Below are positions 49,381 to 61,880 of a stretch of DNA of 64,000 bases, one piece after another. The stretch comes from Calliopsis andreniformis (taxonomy: Eukaryota > Arthropoda > Insecta > Hymenoptera > Andrenidae). A program made the translations under genes and the position numbers. The DNA lies in the NCBI RefSeq assembly GCF_051401765.1, contig NW_027480423.1, forward strand, positions 2,108,001 through 2,172,000. Direction: 5' to 3'. The number at the start of each line of letters is the position of its first letter. Within the stretch, counting starts at the first letter, position 1. The notes beneath the pieces were generated by a model. That model was not told the origin of the DNA. It did no database searches and saw only the letters and a program-made list of their open reading frames with translations.

Positions 49381-50200
49381 CTAGGCTTCACCCTAGGGAG
49401 TTGTTCCACCAGATGGAATAGTTAGGGCCTAAGAAGTCAACGCCAGAAGCATAAAACACGATATAAATACAACAGTTTTTCCATGGTATAAAACGAATAA
49501 TCGCAAGCAGTATGAAAGTTATGGTCATTTCTACTTTCCGAGCAACCTAGGCTACACTCTAGATCGTTGCTCCACCAGATCAAATAGCTAGTGACTTAGA
49601 ATTAAACGGCAGAAGCATAGAATACAATAAAAATACAACAGTTTTTCCATAGTATAACAGGAATAATTTCAACCAGTGTGAATGTAATAGTCATTTCTAC
49701 GTTCCGGGCAACCTAGGTTTCACTCTAGGGCGTTCCTCCACCAGGTCGAATAGCTAGGGCCTTAGAAGTCAACGACAGAAGCATAAAATACGAAATAAAT
49801 ACAACAGCTTTTACATCGTATAAAACGAATAATTGCAACCAGTGTGAGAGTTCTGGTCATTTCGACGTTCCGGGCAACCTAGGCTTCACTCCAGGGTGTT
49901 CCTCCACCAGATCGAATAGTTAGGGCCTTAGGAGTCAGCGCCAGGAGCATAAGATACAATAAAAATACAACAGTCTTTTCATCGTATTACAGGAATAATT
50001 GCAATAAGCGTGAAAGTAATGATCATTTCGGCGGTTCGGGCATCCTAGACTTAACTCTGATGCATTGCTCCTCCAGATCGAATAGTTGGGGCCTAAGAAG
50101 TCAATGCCAGAAGCATAAAATACAATATAAATACAACAGCTTTGGCATCGAATAAATTAATAATTGCAAACAGTGTGAAAGATATGGTCATTTCTACGTT
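47878..50200. repeat. 14-monomer duplication Q, copy 1 (2323 bp)
   Basis: Starts inside HOR-G copy 2, at CCGGGCTACCTAGG, and runs past its end. The next 2323 bases repeat it: 47878 equals 50201, 49398 equals 51721 and 50041 equals 52364. Its right part (49387-50200) is not a simple third round of HOR-G. It joins G monomers from different places, including the CCATGGTATAAAACG monomer found nowhere in copy 1. Confidence 0.88.
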
Positions 50201-52523
50201 CCGGGCTACCTAGGCTTCACCCTAGGGCGTTGCTCCAACAGATTGAATAGTTAGGGCCTTAAAAGTCAATGCCCGAAGCATAAAATGCAATAAAAATACA
50301 ACAGTTTTTCCATCGTATAACAGGAATAATTGCAACCAGTGTGAAACTAATGGTCATTCCTACGTTCCGGGCAACCTAGGTTTCACTCCAGGGCGTTGCT
50401 CCACCAGATCGAATAGTTAGGGCCTTAGAAGTCAACGCCCGAAGCATAAAATACAAAATATATAGAACAGTTTTTCCATCGTATAAAACGAATAATTGCT
50501 ACCAGTGTGAAAGTTATGGTCATTTCTACTTCCCAGGCAACCTAGGCGTCACCCTAGGGCGTTGTTCCACCAGATGGAATAGTTAGGGCCTAAGAAGTCA
50601 ACGCCAGAAGCATAAAATACAATATAAATACAACAGCTTTTCCATCGTACAAAATGAATAATAGCAAACAGTGTGAAAGTAATTGTCACTTCTAAGTTCC
50701 GGGCAACCTAGGCTTCACTCTAGGTCGTTGCTGCACTAGATCAAATAGCTAGCGACTTAGAATTAAACGCCAGAAGCATAGAATACAATAAAAATGCAAC
50801 AGTTTTTCCATCCTGTAACAGGAATAATTGCAACCAGTGTGAATGTAATGGTCATTTCTGCGTTCCGGGCAACCTAGCTTTCACTCTAGGGCGCTGCTCC
50901 ACCAGGTCGAGTAGTTAGGGCCTAAGAGGTCAATGCCAGAAGCATAAAATACGATATAAATACGGCAGCTTTTCCATCGTATAAAACGAATAATTGCAAC
51001 CAGTGTGATAGTTATGCTCATTTCTACGTTCCAGGAAACCTAGGCTTCACCCTAGGGCGTTGCTCCAACAGATTGAATAGTTAGGGCCTTAAAAGTCAAT
51101 GCCCGAAGCATAAAATGCAATAAAAATACAACAGTTTTTCCATCATATAACAGGAATAATTGAAACCAGTTTGAAAGTGATGGTCATTTCTACGTTCCGG
51201 GCAAGCTAGGCTTTACTCTAGGGCGTTGCTCCACCAGCTCGAATTGTTAGGGCCCAAGAAGTCAAAGCCAGAAGCATAAAATACGATATAAATACAACAG
51301 CTTTTCCATCGTATAAAACGTGTAATTGCAACCATTGTGAAAGTAATGGTCATTTCTACGTTCCGGGCTACCTGGGCTTCACCCTACGGCGTTGTTCCAC
51401 TAGATCGAATAGTTAGGGCCTAAGAAGTGAACGCCAGAAGCATAAAATACAATACAAATACAACAGTTTTTTCACCGTATAAAACGAATAATTGCAACCA
51501 GTATGAAAGTTATGGTCATTTCTACTTTCCGGGCAACCTAGACCTCACTCTAGGGCGTTGCCCCACCAGATCGAACAGTTAGGGCCTAAGAAGTCAACGC
51601 CCGAAGCATAAAATACAAAATAAATAGTACAGTTTTTCAATCGTATAAAACGAATAATTTCTACCAGTGTGGAAGTTATGGGCATTTCTACTTTCCGGGC
51701 AACCTAGGCTTCACCCTAGGGAGTTGTTCCACCAGATGGAATAGTTAGGGCCTAAGAAGTCAACGCCAGAAGCATAAAACACGATATAAATACAACAGTT
51801 TTTCCATGGTATAAAACGAATAATCGCAAGCAGTATGAAAGTTATGGTCATTTCTACTTTCCGAGCAACCTAGGCTACACTCTAGATCGTTGCTCCACCA
51901 GATCAAATAGCTAGTGACTTAGAATTAAACGGCAGAAGCATAGAATACAATAAAAATACAACAGTTTTTCCATAGTATAACAGGAATAATTTCAACCAGT
52001 GTGAATGTAATAGTCATTTCTACGTTCCGGGTAACCTAGGTTTCACTCTAGGGCGTTCCTCCACCAGGTCGAATAGCTAGGGCCTTAGAAGTCAACGACA
52101 GAAGCATAAAATACGAAATAAATACAACAGCTTTTACATCGTATAAAACGAATAATTGCAACCAGTGTGAGAGTTCTGGTCATTTCGACGTTCCGGGCAA
52201 CCTAGGCTTCACTCCAGGGTGTTCCTCCACCAGATCGAATAGTTAGGGCCTTAGGAGTCAGCGCCAGGAGCATAAGATACAATAAAAATACAACAGTCTT
52301 TTCATCGTATTACAGGAATAATTGCAATAAGCGTGAAAGTAATGATCATTTCGGCGGTTCGGGCATCCTAGACTTAACTCGGATGCATTGCTCCTCCAGA
52401 TCGAATAGTTGGGGCCTAAGAAGTCAATGCCAGAAGCATAAAATACAATATAAATACAACAGCTTTGGCATCGAATAAATTAATAATTGCAAACAGTGTG
52501 AAAGATATGGTCATTTCTACGTT
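50201..52523. repeat. 14-monomer duplication Q, copy 2 (2323 bp)
   Basis: Near-identical to 47878-50200. Visible changes include TTCTACGTTCC to TTCTAAGTTCC near 50695 and CATCGTATAAC to CATCCTGTAAC near 50812. After about 52529 the sequence reads GGCTTCATTCTAGGGCGTTGG and returns to another part of the G unit (near 38100 and 45230) instead of starting a third Q. Confidence 0.88.
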
Positions 52524-54400
52524 CCGGGCAACCTAGGCTTCATTCTAGGGCGTTGGTCCACCAGATCAAACAGTTAGGGCCTTAGAAGTCAACGCCCGAA
52601 ACATAAAATACAAAATAAATCGAACAGGTTTTCCATTGTATAAAACGAATAATTGCTACCAGTGTGAAAGTTCTGGTCATTTCGACGTTCCGGGCAACCT
52701 AGGCTTCACTCCAGGGTGTTGCTCCACCAGATCGAATAGTTAGGGCCTTAGAAGTCAACGCCAGGAGCATAAGATACAATAAAAATACAACAGTCTTTTC
52801 ATCGTATTACAGGAATAATTGCAATAAGCGTGAAAGTAATGATCATTTCGGCGTTTCGGGCATCCTAGACTTAACTCTGATGCATTGCTCCTCCAGATCG
52901 AATAGTTGGGGCCTAAGAAGTCAATGCCAGAAGCATAAAATACAATATAAATACAACAGCTTTGGCATCGAATAAATTAATAACTGCAACCAGTCTGAAT
53001 GTAATGGTCATTTCTACGTTCCGTGCAACCTAGATTTCACTCTAGGGCGTTGCTCCACCAGCTCGAATTGTTAGGGCCTAAGAAGTCAAAGCCAGAAGCA
53101 TAAAATACGATATAGATACAACATCTTTTCCATCGTATAAAACGAATAATTGCAACCAGTGTGAAAGTTGTGGTCATTTCTACGTTCCGGGCTACATAGG
53201 CTTCACTCTAGGGCGACGCTCCATCAGACCGAATAGCTAGAGCCTTAGAAGTCGACGCCAGAAGCATAGAATACAATAAAAATGCAACAGTTTTTCCATC
53301 GTATAACAGGAATAATTGCAACCAGTGTGAATGTAATGGTCATTTCTGCGTTCCGGGCAACCTAGCTTTCACTCTAGGGCGTTGCTCCACCAGATCGAAC
53401 AGTTAGGGCCTAAGAATTGAACGCCAGAATCAGAAAATACAATATAAATACAACAGTTTTTTCATCGTATAAAACGAATAATTGCAACCAGTATGAAAGT
53501 TATGGTCATTTCTACTTTCCGGGCAACCTAGGCTTCACCCTAGGGTGTAGCTCCCACAGATTGAATAGTTAGGGCCTTAGAAGTCAATGCCCGAAGCATA
53601 AAATGCAATAAAAATACAACAGTTTTTCCATCGTATAACAGGAATAATTGCAACCAGTGTGAATGTACTGGTCATTTCTACGTTCCGGATAACCTAGGTT
53701 TCACTCTAGGGCGTTGCTCTACCAGATCGAATGGCTAGGGACTTAGAATTCAACGCCAGAAGGATAAAATACAATATAAGTACAACAGTTATTCCATCGT
53801 ATAAAACGAATAATTGCAATCAGTGTGAAAGTTATGGTCATTTCTACATTCCGAGCAGCCTAGGCTTCACTCTAGGGCGTTGCTCCACCAGATCGAATAG
53901 TTAGGTTCTTAGAAGTCAACGCCAGAAGCATAAAATACGATATAAATACAACAGCTTTTTCATCGTATAAAAGGAATAATTGGAAACAGTGTGAAAGTAA
54001 TGGTCATTTCTACGTTCCGGTCAACCTAGGCTTCACTCTACGGCGTTGTTCCACCAGATCGAATAGTTAGGGCCTAAGAAGTCAACACCAGAAGAATAAA
54101 ATACAAAATAAAAACTACAGCCTTTACACCGTATAAAACGAATAATTGCAACCTGTGTGAAGGTTATGGCCATATCTACGTTCCTGGCAACCTAGGCTTC
54201 ACTGTCGGGCGTTGCTCCACCACATCGAATAGCTACGGCCTCATAAGTCCACGCCTGAAGTATAAAATACAATAAAAATACAACAGTCTTTTCATCGTAT
54301 AACAGGAATAATTGCAACAAGCGTGAAAGTATTGATCATTTCGGCGTTTCGGGCATCCTAGACTTTACTCTGAGGCATTGCTCCACCAGATCGAATATTG
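52524..54400. repeat. Degenerate G-type monomers at the HOR-G / region H border
   Basis: G words continue but the order breaks down. 52529-52660 follows G near 45220. 52681-52985 repeats 52184-52488 at displacement 497 (3 monomers), including a type U' monomer. 53260-53400 resembles G near 41320, and 54030-54180 resembles G near 35610. Another U' monomer lies near 54280-54385. Divergence from the G copies rises along the stretch. Confidence 0.7.
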
Positions 54401-55389
54401 AGGGCCTTAGAAGTCAACGCCAGAAGCATAAAATACAATATAAATACAACAGTTTTTCCATCGTATAAAACGAATAATTGCAACCAGTATGCAACTTATG
54501 GTCATTTCTACATTCCGAGCAACCTAGGCTTCACTCTGGGGCGTTGCTCCACCAGATCGAATAGATAGGTCCTTAGAAGTCAACGCCATAAGCATAAAAT
54601 ACGATATAAATACAACAGCTGTTCCATCGTATAAAAGGAATAATTGCAAACAATGTGAAAGTAATGGTCATTTCTACGTTCCGGGCAACCTAGGCTTCAC
54701 TCTACGGCGTTGTTCCACCAGATCGAATAGTTAGGGCCTAAGAAGTCAATGCCCGAAGCATAAAATGCAATAAAAATACAACAGTTTTTCCATCGTATAA
54801 CAGGAATAATTGCAACCAGTATGAAAGTTGTGGTTATTTCTACTTTCCGGGCAACCTAGGCTACACCCTAGGGCGTTGCTCCAACAGATTGAATAGTTAG
54901 GGCCTTAGAAGTCAACGCCAGAAGCATAAAAAACAATATAAATACAACAGTTCTTCCATCGTATAAAACGAATAATAGCAACCAGTGTGAATGTTCTGGT
55001 CATTTGTACGTTCCGGGCAACCCAGGCTTGACTGTAGGGTGTTGCTCCACCAGATCGAATAGGTAGGGCCATAGAAGTCAACGCCCGAAGCATAAAATAC
55101 AAAATAAATAGAACAGCTTTTCCATTGTATAAAACGAATAATTGCTACCAGTGTGAAAGTTATGTTCATTTCTACGTTCCGGGCAACCTAGGCTTGACTG
55201 TAGGGCGTTGCTCCACCAGATCGAATAGGTAGGGCCATAGAAGTCAACGCCCAAAGTATAAAATACATTAAATATACAAGAGCTTTTCCATCGTATAACA
55301 GGAATAATTGCAACCAGTGTGAAAGTGATGGTCATTTCTACGTTCCGGGCAACCTAGGGTTCACCCCAGGGCGTTGTTCCACCAGATCG
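54401..55389. repeat. Region H, unordered monomers with one adjacent pair
   Basis: Single diverged monomers. Two neighbours (near 55020-55090 and 55190-55260) share the motif CTGTAGGG(T/C)GTTGCTCC and GGTAGGGCCATAGAAGTC about 167 bases apart, which suggests a local monomer duplication. No higher-order period is visible. Confidence 0.65.
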
Positions 55390-57215
55390 AATAGTTAGGG
55401 CGTAAGAAGTGAACGCTAGCAGCATAAAATACAATATAAATACAACAGTTTTTCCATCATATAAAACGAGTAATTGCAACAAGTATGAAAGTTGTGGTCA
55501 TTTCTACTTTCCGGGCAACCTAGGCTACACCCTAGGGCGCTGCTCCAACAGATTGAATAGCTAGGGCCTTAGAAGTCAATGCCCGAAGCATAAAATGCAA
55601 TAAAAATACAACAGTTTTTCCATCATATAACCGGAATAATTGCAACCAGTTTGAAAGTGATGGTCATTTCTACGTTCCTGGCAACCTCGGCTTCACTCTA
55701 GGGCGTTGCTCCACCAGATCGAATAGTTAGGGCATAAGAAGTGAACGCCAGAAGCATAAAATACAATATAAATACAACAGTTTTTCCATCATATAAAACG
55801 AGTAATTGCAACCAGTATGAAGGTTGTGGACATTTCTACTTTCCGGGCAACCTAGGCTACACCCTAGGGCGTGGCTCCAACAGATTGAATAGTTAGGGCC
55901 TTAGAAGTCAACGCCAGAAGCATAAAAAACAGTATAAATACAACAGTTTTTCCATCGTATAAAACGAATAATTGCAACAAGTATGAAAGTTGAGGTTATT
56001 TCTACGTTCCGGGCAACCTAGGTTTCACTCTAGGGCGTTGCTCCACCAGATCGAATGGTGATGGCCTTAGAAGTAAACGCCCGAAGCATAAAACACGATA
56101 CAAAATACAACAGCTTTTCCATCGTATAAAACGAATAATTGGGACCTGTGTGAAAGTTAAAGTCATTTCTACATTCCGAGGAACCTAGGTTTCTCTCTAG
56201 GGCGTTGCTCCACCAGATCGACTAGCTAGGGACGTGGAATTCAACGCCAGAAGAATAAAACACAATATAAGTACAACCGTTTTTCCATTGTATAAAATGA
56301 ATAATTGCAAACATTGTGAAATTAATGGTCATTTCTAAGTTCCGGGCAACCTAGGCGTCACTGTAGGGCGTTGCTCCACCACAGCTAATAGCTACGGCCT
56401 TAGAAGTCAACGCCAGAAGCATAAAATACAATATCAATACAACAGCTTTTCCATCGTATAAAATGAATAATTGCAAACAGTGTGAAAGTACTGGTCATTT
56501 CTACGTTCCGGGAAACCTAGGCTTCACTCTAGGGCGTTGTTCCACCAGATGGAACAGTTAGGGCCTAAGAAAGCAAAGCCAGAAGCTTAAAATACAATAT
56601 AAATATAACAGTTTTTCCATCGTATAGAACGAATAATAGCAACCAGTGTGAAAGTTATGGTCATTTCTACGTTCCGGGCAACCTAGGCTTCACCCCAGGG
56701 CGTTGTTCCACCAGACCGAATAGTTAGGGCATAAGAAGTGAACGCCAGAAGCATAAGATACAAAATAAATAGAACAGTTTTTCCATCGTATAAAACGAAT
56801 AATAGTAACCAGTGTCAAAGTTATGGTCATTTCTACGTTCCGGGCAACCTAGGCTTCACCCCAGGGCGTTGTTCCACCAGATCGAATAGTTAGGGCCTAA
56901 GAAGTGAACGCCAGCAGCATAAAATACAATATAAATACAACAGTTCTTCCATCATATAAAACGAATAATGGCATCCAGTGTGAAAGTTATGGTCATTTCT
57001 ACGTTCCGGGCAACCTAGGCTTCACTCTAGGGCGTTGTTCCACCAGATCAAAGAGTTAGGGCCTTAGAAGTCAACGCCCGAAGCATAAAATACAAAATAA
57101 ATAGAACAGTTTTTCCATCGTATAAAGCGAATAATAGCAAACAGTGTCAAAGTTATGGTCATTTCTACGTTCCGGGCAACCTAGGCTTCACCCCAGGGCG
57201 TTGTTCCACCAGATC
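55390..57215. repeat. Region H 11-monomer unit, copy 1 (about 1826 bp)
   Basis: Recurs in part at 57216-58345 at displacement 1826-1827 (55504 equals 57331, 55921 equals 57747). Identity is lower than in HORs A, B or G, so this is an older duplication. The right half of the unit (56600-57200) contains GGCTTCACCCCAGGGCG monomers in several versions, one of which recurs at about 59460-59640 (displacement near 2820, 17 monomers). Confidence 0.72.
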
Positions 57216-58345
57216 GAATAGTTAGGGCCTAAGAAGTGAACGCCAGCAGCATAAAATACAATATAAATAGAACAGTTTTTCCATCATATAAAACGAGTAA
57301 TTGCAACCAGTATGAAAGTTGTGGTCATTTCTACTTTCCGGGCAACCTAGGCTACACCCTAGGGCGTTGCTCCAACAGATTGAATAGTTAGGGCCTTAGA
57401 AGTCAATGCCCGAAGCATAAAATGCAATAAAAATACAACAGTTTTTCCATCATATAACCGGAATAATTGCAACCAGTTTGAAAGTGATGGTCATTTCTAC
57501 GTTCGGGGCAACCTCGGCTTCACTCTAGGGCGTTGCTACACCAGATCGAATAGTTAGGGCCTAAGAAGTGAACGCCAGAAGCATAAAATAGAATATAAAT
57601 AAAACAGCTTTCCATCATATAAAACGAGTTATTGCAACCAGTATGAAAGTTGTGGTCATTTCTACTTTCCGGGCAACCTAGGCTACACCCTAGGGCGTTG
57701 CTCCAACAGGTTGAATAGTTAGGGCCTTAGAAGTCAACGCCAGAAGCATAAAAAACGATATCAATACAACAGTTTATCTATCGTATAAAACGAATAATTG
57801 CAACAAGTATGAAAGTTGTGGTTATTTCTACGTTCCGGGCAACCTAGGTTTCACTCTAGGGCGTTGCTCCACCAGATCGAATAGTGAGGGCCTTAGAAGT
57901 AAACGCCCGAAGCATAAAATACGATACAAAATACAACAGCTTTTCCATCGTATAAAACGAATAACTGGGAACAGCGTGAAAGTTAAAGTCATTTCTACAT
58001 TCAGAGGAACCTAGGTTTCACTCTAGGGCGTTGCTCCACCAGATCGACTAGCTAGGGACTTGGAATTCAACGCCAGAAGAATAAAACACAATATAAGTAC
58101 AACCGTTTTTCCATTGTATAAAATGAATAAGTGCAGACCTTGTGAAATTAATGGACATTTCTACGTACCGGGCAACCTAGGCGTCACTGTAGGGCGTTGC
58201 TCCACAACAGCTAATAGCTACGGCCTTAGAAGTCAACGCCAGAAGCATAAAATACAATATGAATACAACAGCTTTTCCATCGTATAAAATGAATAATTGC
58301 AAACAGTGTGAAAGCACTGGTCATTTCTACGTTCCGGGTAACCTA
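57216..58345. repeat. Region H 11-monomer unit, copy 2, partial
   Basis: Follows 55390-56520 with scattered substitutions and a few small length changes, for example AACAGTTTTTCC versus AACAGCTTTCC near 57604. It stops inside module W, which is then repeated once more. Confidence 0.7.
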
Positions 58346-58845
58346 GGCTTCACTCTAGCGCGTTGTTCCACCAGATCGAATAGTGAGGGCCTTAGAAGTA
58401 AACGCCCGAAGCATAAAATACGATACAAAATACAACAGCTTTTCCATCGTATAAAACGAATAATTGGGACCAGTGTGAAAGTTAAAGTCATTTCTACATT
58501 CCGAGGAACTTAGGTTTCACTCTATGGCGTTGCTCCACCAGATCGACTAGCTAGGGACTTGGAATTCAACGCCAGAAGGATAAAACACAATATAAGTACA
58601 ACCGTTTTTCCATTGTATAAAATGAATAATTGCAAACATTGTGAAATTAATGGTCATTTCTACGTTCCGGGCAACCTAGGCGTCACAGTAGGGCGTTGCT
58701 CCACCACAGCTAATAGCTACGGCCTTAGAAGTCATCGCCAGAAGCATAAAATACAATATCAATACAACAGCTTTTCCATCGTATAAAATGAATAATAGCA
58801 AACAGTGTGAAAGTAATGGTCATTTCTACGTTCCGGACAACCTAG
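58346..58845. repeat. Three-monomer tandem duplication of module W (499 bp)
   Basis: 57882 equals 58381 and 58060 equals 58559, so about 57847-58345 is repeated here at displacement 499 (3 monomers). Module W is recognised by TAGTGAGGGCCTTAGAAGTA, GATACAAAATACAACAGC, GACTAGCTAGGGACTTGGAA and CCACAGCTAATAGCTACGGC. Older copies lie at about 56010-56500 and 58995-59480. Confidence 0.8.
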
Positions 58846-58994
58846 GCTTCACTCTAGGGCGTTGTTCCACCAGATCGAATAGTTAGGGCCTAAGAAGTGA
58901 ACGCTAGCAGCATAAAATACAGTATAAATACAACAGTTTTTCTGTCGTATAAAACGAATAATTGCAACAAGTATGAAGGTTGAGGTTATTTCTA

Positions 58995-59480
58995 CGTTCC
59001 GGGCAACCTAGGTTTCACTCTAGGGCGTTGCTCCACCAGATCGAATGGTGATGGCCTTAGAAGTAAACGCCCGAAGCATAAAACACGATGCAAAATACAA
59101 CAGCTTTTCCATCGTATAAAACGAATAATTGGGACCTGTGTGAAAGTTAAAGTCATTTCTACATTCCGAGGAACCTAGGTTTCTCTCTAGGGCGTTGCTC
59201 CACCAGATCGACTAGCTAGGGACGTGGAATTCAACGCCAGAAGAATAAAACACAATATAAGTACAACCGTTTTTCCGTTGTATAAAATGAATAATTGCAA
59301 ACATTGTGAAATTAATGGTAATTACTAGGTTCCGGGCAACCTAGGCGTCACTGGAGGGCGTTGCTCCACCACAGCTAATAGCTACGGCCTTAGAAGTCAA
59401 CGCCAGAAGCATAAAATACAATATCAATACAACAGATTTTCCATCGTATAAAATGAATAATAGCAACCAGTGTGAAAGTT
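58995..59480. repeat. Module W, further copy
   Basis: Matches 56010-56490 at displacement 2990 (18 monomers), sharing the variants ATGGTGATGGCC and GACGTGGAATTC that the copies at 57.9 and 58.4 kb do not have. It is thus closer to the 56.0 kb copy than to its immediate neighbours. Confidence 0.75.
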
Positions 59481-61880
59481 ATGGTCATTTCTACGTTCCG
59501 GGCAACCTAGGCTTCACCCCAGGGCGTTGTTCCACCAGACCGAATAGTTAGAGCATAAGAAGTGAACGCCAGAAGCATAAGATACAAAATAAATAGAACA
59601 GTTTTTCCATCGTATAAAACGAATAATAGCAACCAGTTTGAAAGTGATGGTCATTTACACGTTCCGGGCAACATAGACTTCACTCTAGGGCGTTGTTCCA
59701 CCAGATCGAACAGCTAAGGCCTAAGAAGGCAACGCCAGAAGCATAAAATACAATATAAATATAACAGTTTCTCCATCGTATAAAACGAATAATAGCGACC
59801 AGTGTGAAAGTTATGGTCATTTCTACGTTCCCGGCAACCTAGGCTTCACCCCAGAGCGTTGTTCCACCAGATCGAATAGTTAGGGCCTAAGAAGTGAACG
59901 CCAGCAGCATAAAATACAACATAAATACAACAGCTTTTCCATCGTATAAAACGAATAATTTCAACCAGTGTGAATGTTATGATCATTTCTACATTCCGAG
60001 CAACCTAGGCTTCACTCTAGGGTGTTGATCCAACAGATTGAATAGTTAGGGCCTTAGAAGTCAACGCCGGAAGCATAAAATGCAATAAAAATACAACAGT
60101 TTTTCCATCGTATAAAAGGATTAATTGCAACCAGTTCGAAAGTGTGGTCATTTCTACGTTCCGGGCAACCTAGGCTTCACTCGAGGGCGCTGCTCCACCA
60201 GATCGAATAGTTAGGGCCTTAGAAGTCAACGCCAGAAGCTTAAAATAGAATAAAGATGCAACAGCTTTTCCATCGTATAAAACGAATAATTTCAACCAGT
60301 GTGAATGTTATGGTCATTTCTACATTCCGAGCAACCTAGGCTTCACTCTAGGGCGTTGACCCAACAGATTCAATAGTTAGGGCCTTAGAAGTCAACGCCC
60401 GAAGCATAAAATACAATATAAATGCAACAGTTTTTCCATCGTATAAAACGAATAATTGCAACCAGTATGAAAGTTATGGTCATTTCTACTTTCCGGCAAC
60501 CTAGGCTTCACCCTAGGGCGTTGCTCCAACAGATCGAATAGTTAGGGCCTTAGAAGCCAACGGCCAAAGCATAAAATACAAAATAAATAGAACTGTTTTT
60601 CCATCGTATAAAACGAATAATTGCCACCAGTATGGAGGATATGGCCATTTCTACGTTCGGGGCAACCTAGGCTTCACTCTATGGCGTTCTTCCATCACAT
60701 CGAATAGCTACGGCCTCAGAACTCAACGCCTGAAGCATAAAATACAATAAAAATACAACAGTCTTTCCATCCTATAACAGGAATAATTGCAACCCGTGTG
60801 AAAGTGATGGTCATTTGTTCGTTCCAGGTAACCTAGGCTTCACTCTAGGGCGTCGTTCCACCAGATCGAATTGTTAGGGCCTAAGAAGTCAACGCCAGAA
60901 GCATAAGATACAATATAAATATAACAGTTTTTCCATCGTATAGAACGAATAATAGCAACCAGTGTGAAAGTTATGGTCATTTCTACGTTCCGGGCAACCT
61001 AGGCTTCACTCTAGGGCGTTGCTCCTCCAGATCGAATAGTTAGGTCCTTAGAAGTCAACGCCAGAAGCAGAAAATACGATATAAATACAACAGCTGTTCC
61101 ATCGTATAAAAGGAATAATTGCAAACAGTGTGAAAGTAATGGTCATTTCGACGTTCCTGGCATCCTAGTTTTCACTCTACAGCGTTGTTCCACCAGATCG
61201 AATAGTTAGGGCCTAAGAAGTGAACGCCAGAAGCATAAAATGCAATAAAAATACAACAGCTTTTCCATCGTATAGCAGGAATAATTTGTAACCAGTGTGA
61301 TAGTAGTGGTCATTTCTACGTTCCGGGCAACCTAGGTTTCACTCCAGGGCGTTGCTCCACCAGATCGAATAGTTACGTCCTAAGAAGTCAACTCCAGAAG
61401 CATAAAATACGATAAAGAGGCAACAGTTTTTCCATCGTATAAAATGAATAATTGCAAACAGTGAAAGATATGGACATTTCTACGTTCCGGGCTACCTAGG
61501 CTTCACTCTATGGCGTTCTTGCACCACATCGAATAGCAACGGCCTCAGAAGTCAACGCTAGAAGCATAAAATACAATATAAATACAACAGTCTTTCCATA
61601 CTATAACAGGAATAATTGCAACCCGTGTGAAAGTGATTGTCATTTCTACGTTCCAGGCAACCTAGGCTGCACTCTAGGGCGTTGCTCCACCAGATGGAAT
61701 AGTTAGGGCCTTAGAAGTCAATGCCCGAAGCATAAAATACAAAATAAATAGAACGGTTTTTCCATTGTATAAAACGAATAAATGCTACCAGTGTGAAAGT
61801 TATGGTCATTTCTACGTTCCGAGTAACCTAGGCTTCACTCTAGGGCATTGCTCCACCAGATCGAATAGTTAGGGCCTTAG
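59481..61880. repeat. Region H, diverged single monomers
   Basis: The 166-base rhythm persists but no long second copy is apparent inside the window. Relatives of distant monomers can be recognised: 60700-60830 and 61490-61640 resemble the HOR-B monomers at about 5935-6120 (CAGTCTTTCCATCCTATAAC, AACCCGTGTGAAAG), and 61230-61440 is a copy of module T. Small indels are commoner here, for example CCGGCAACC near 60495. Confidence 0.7.
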
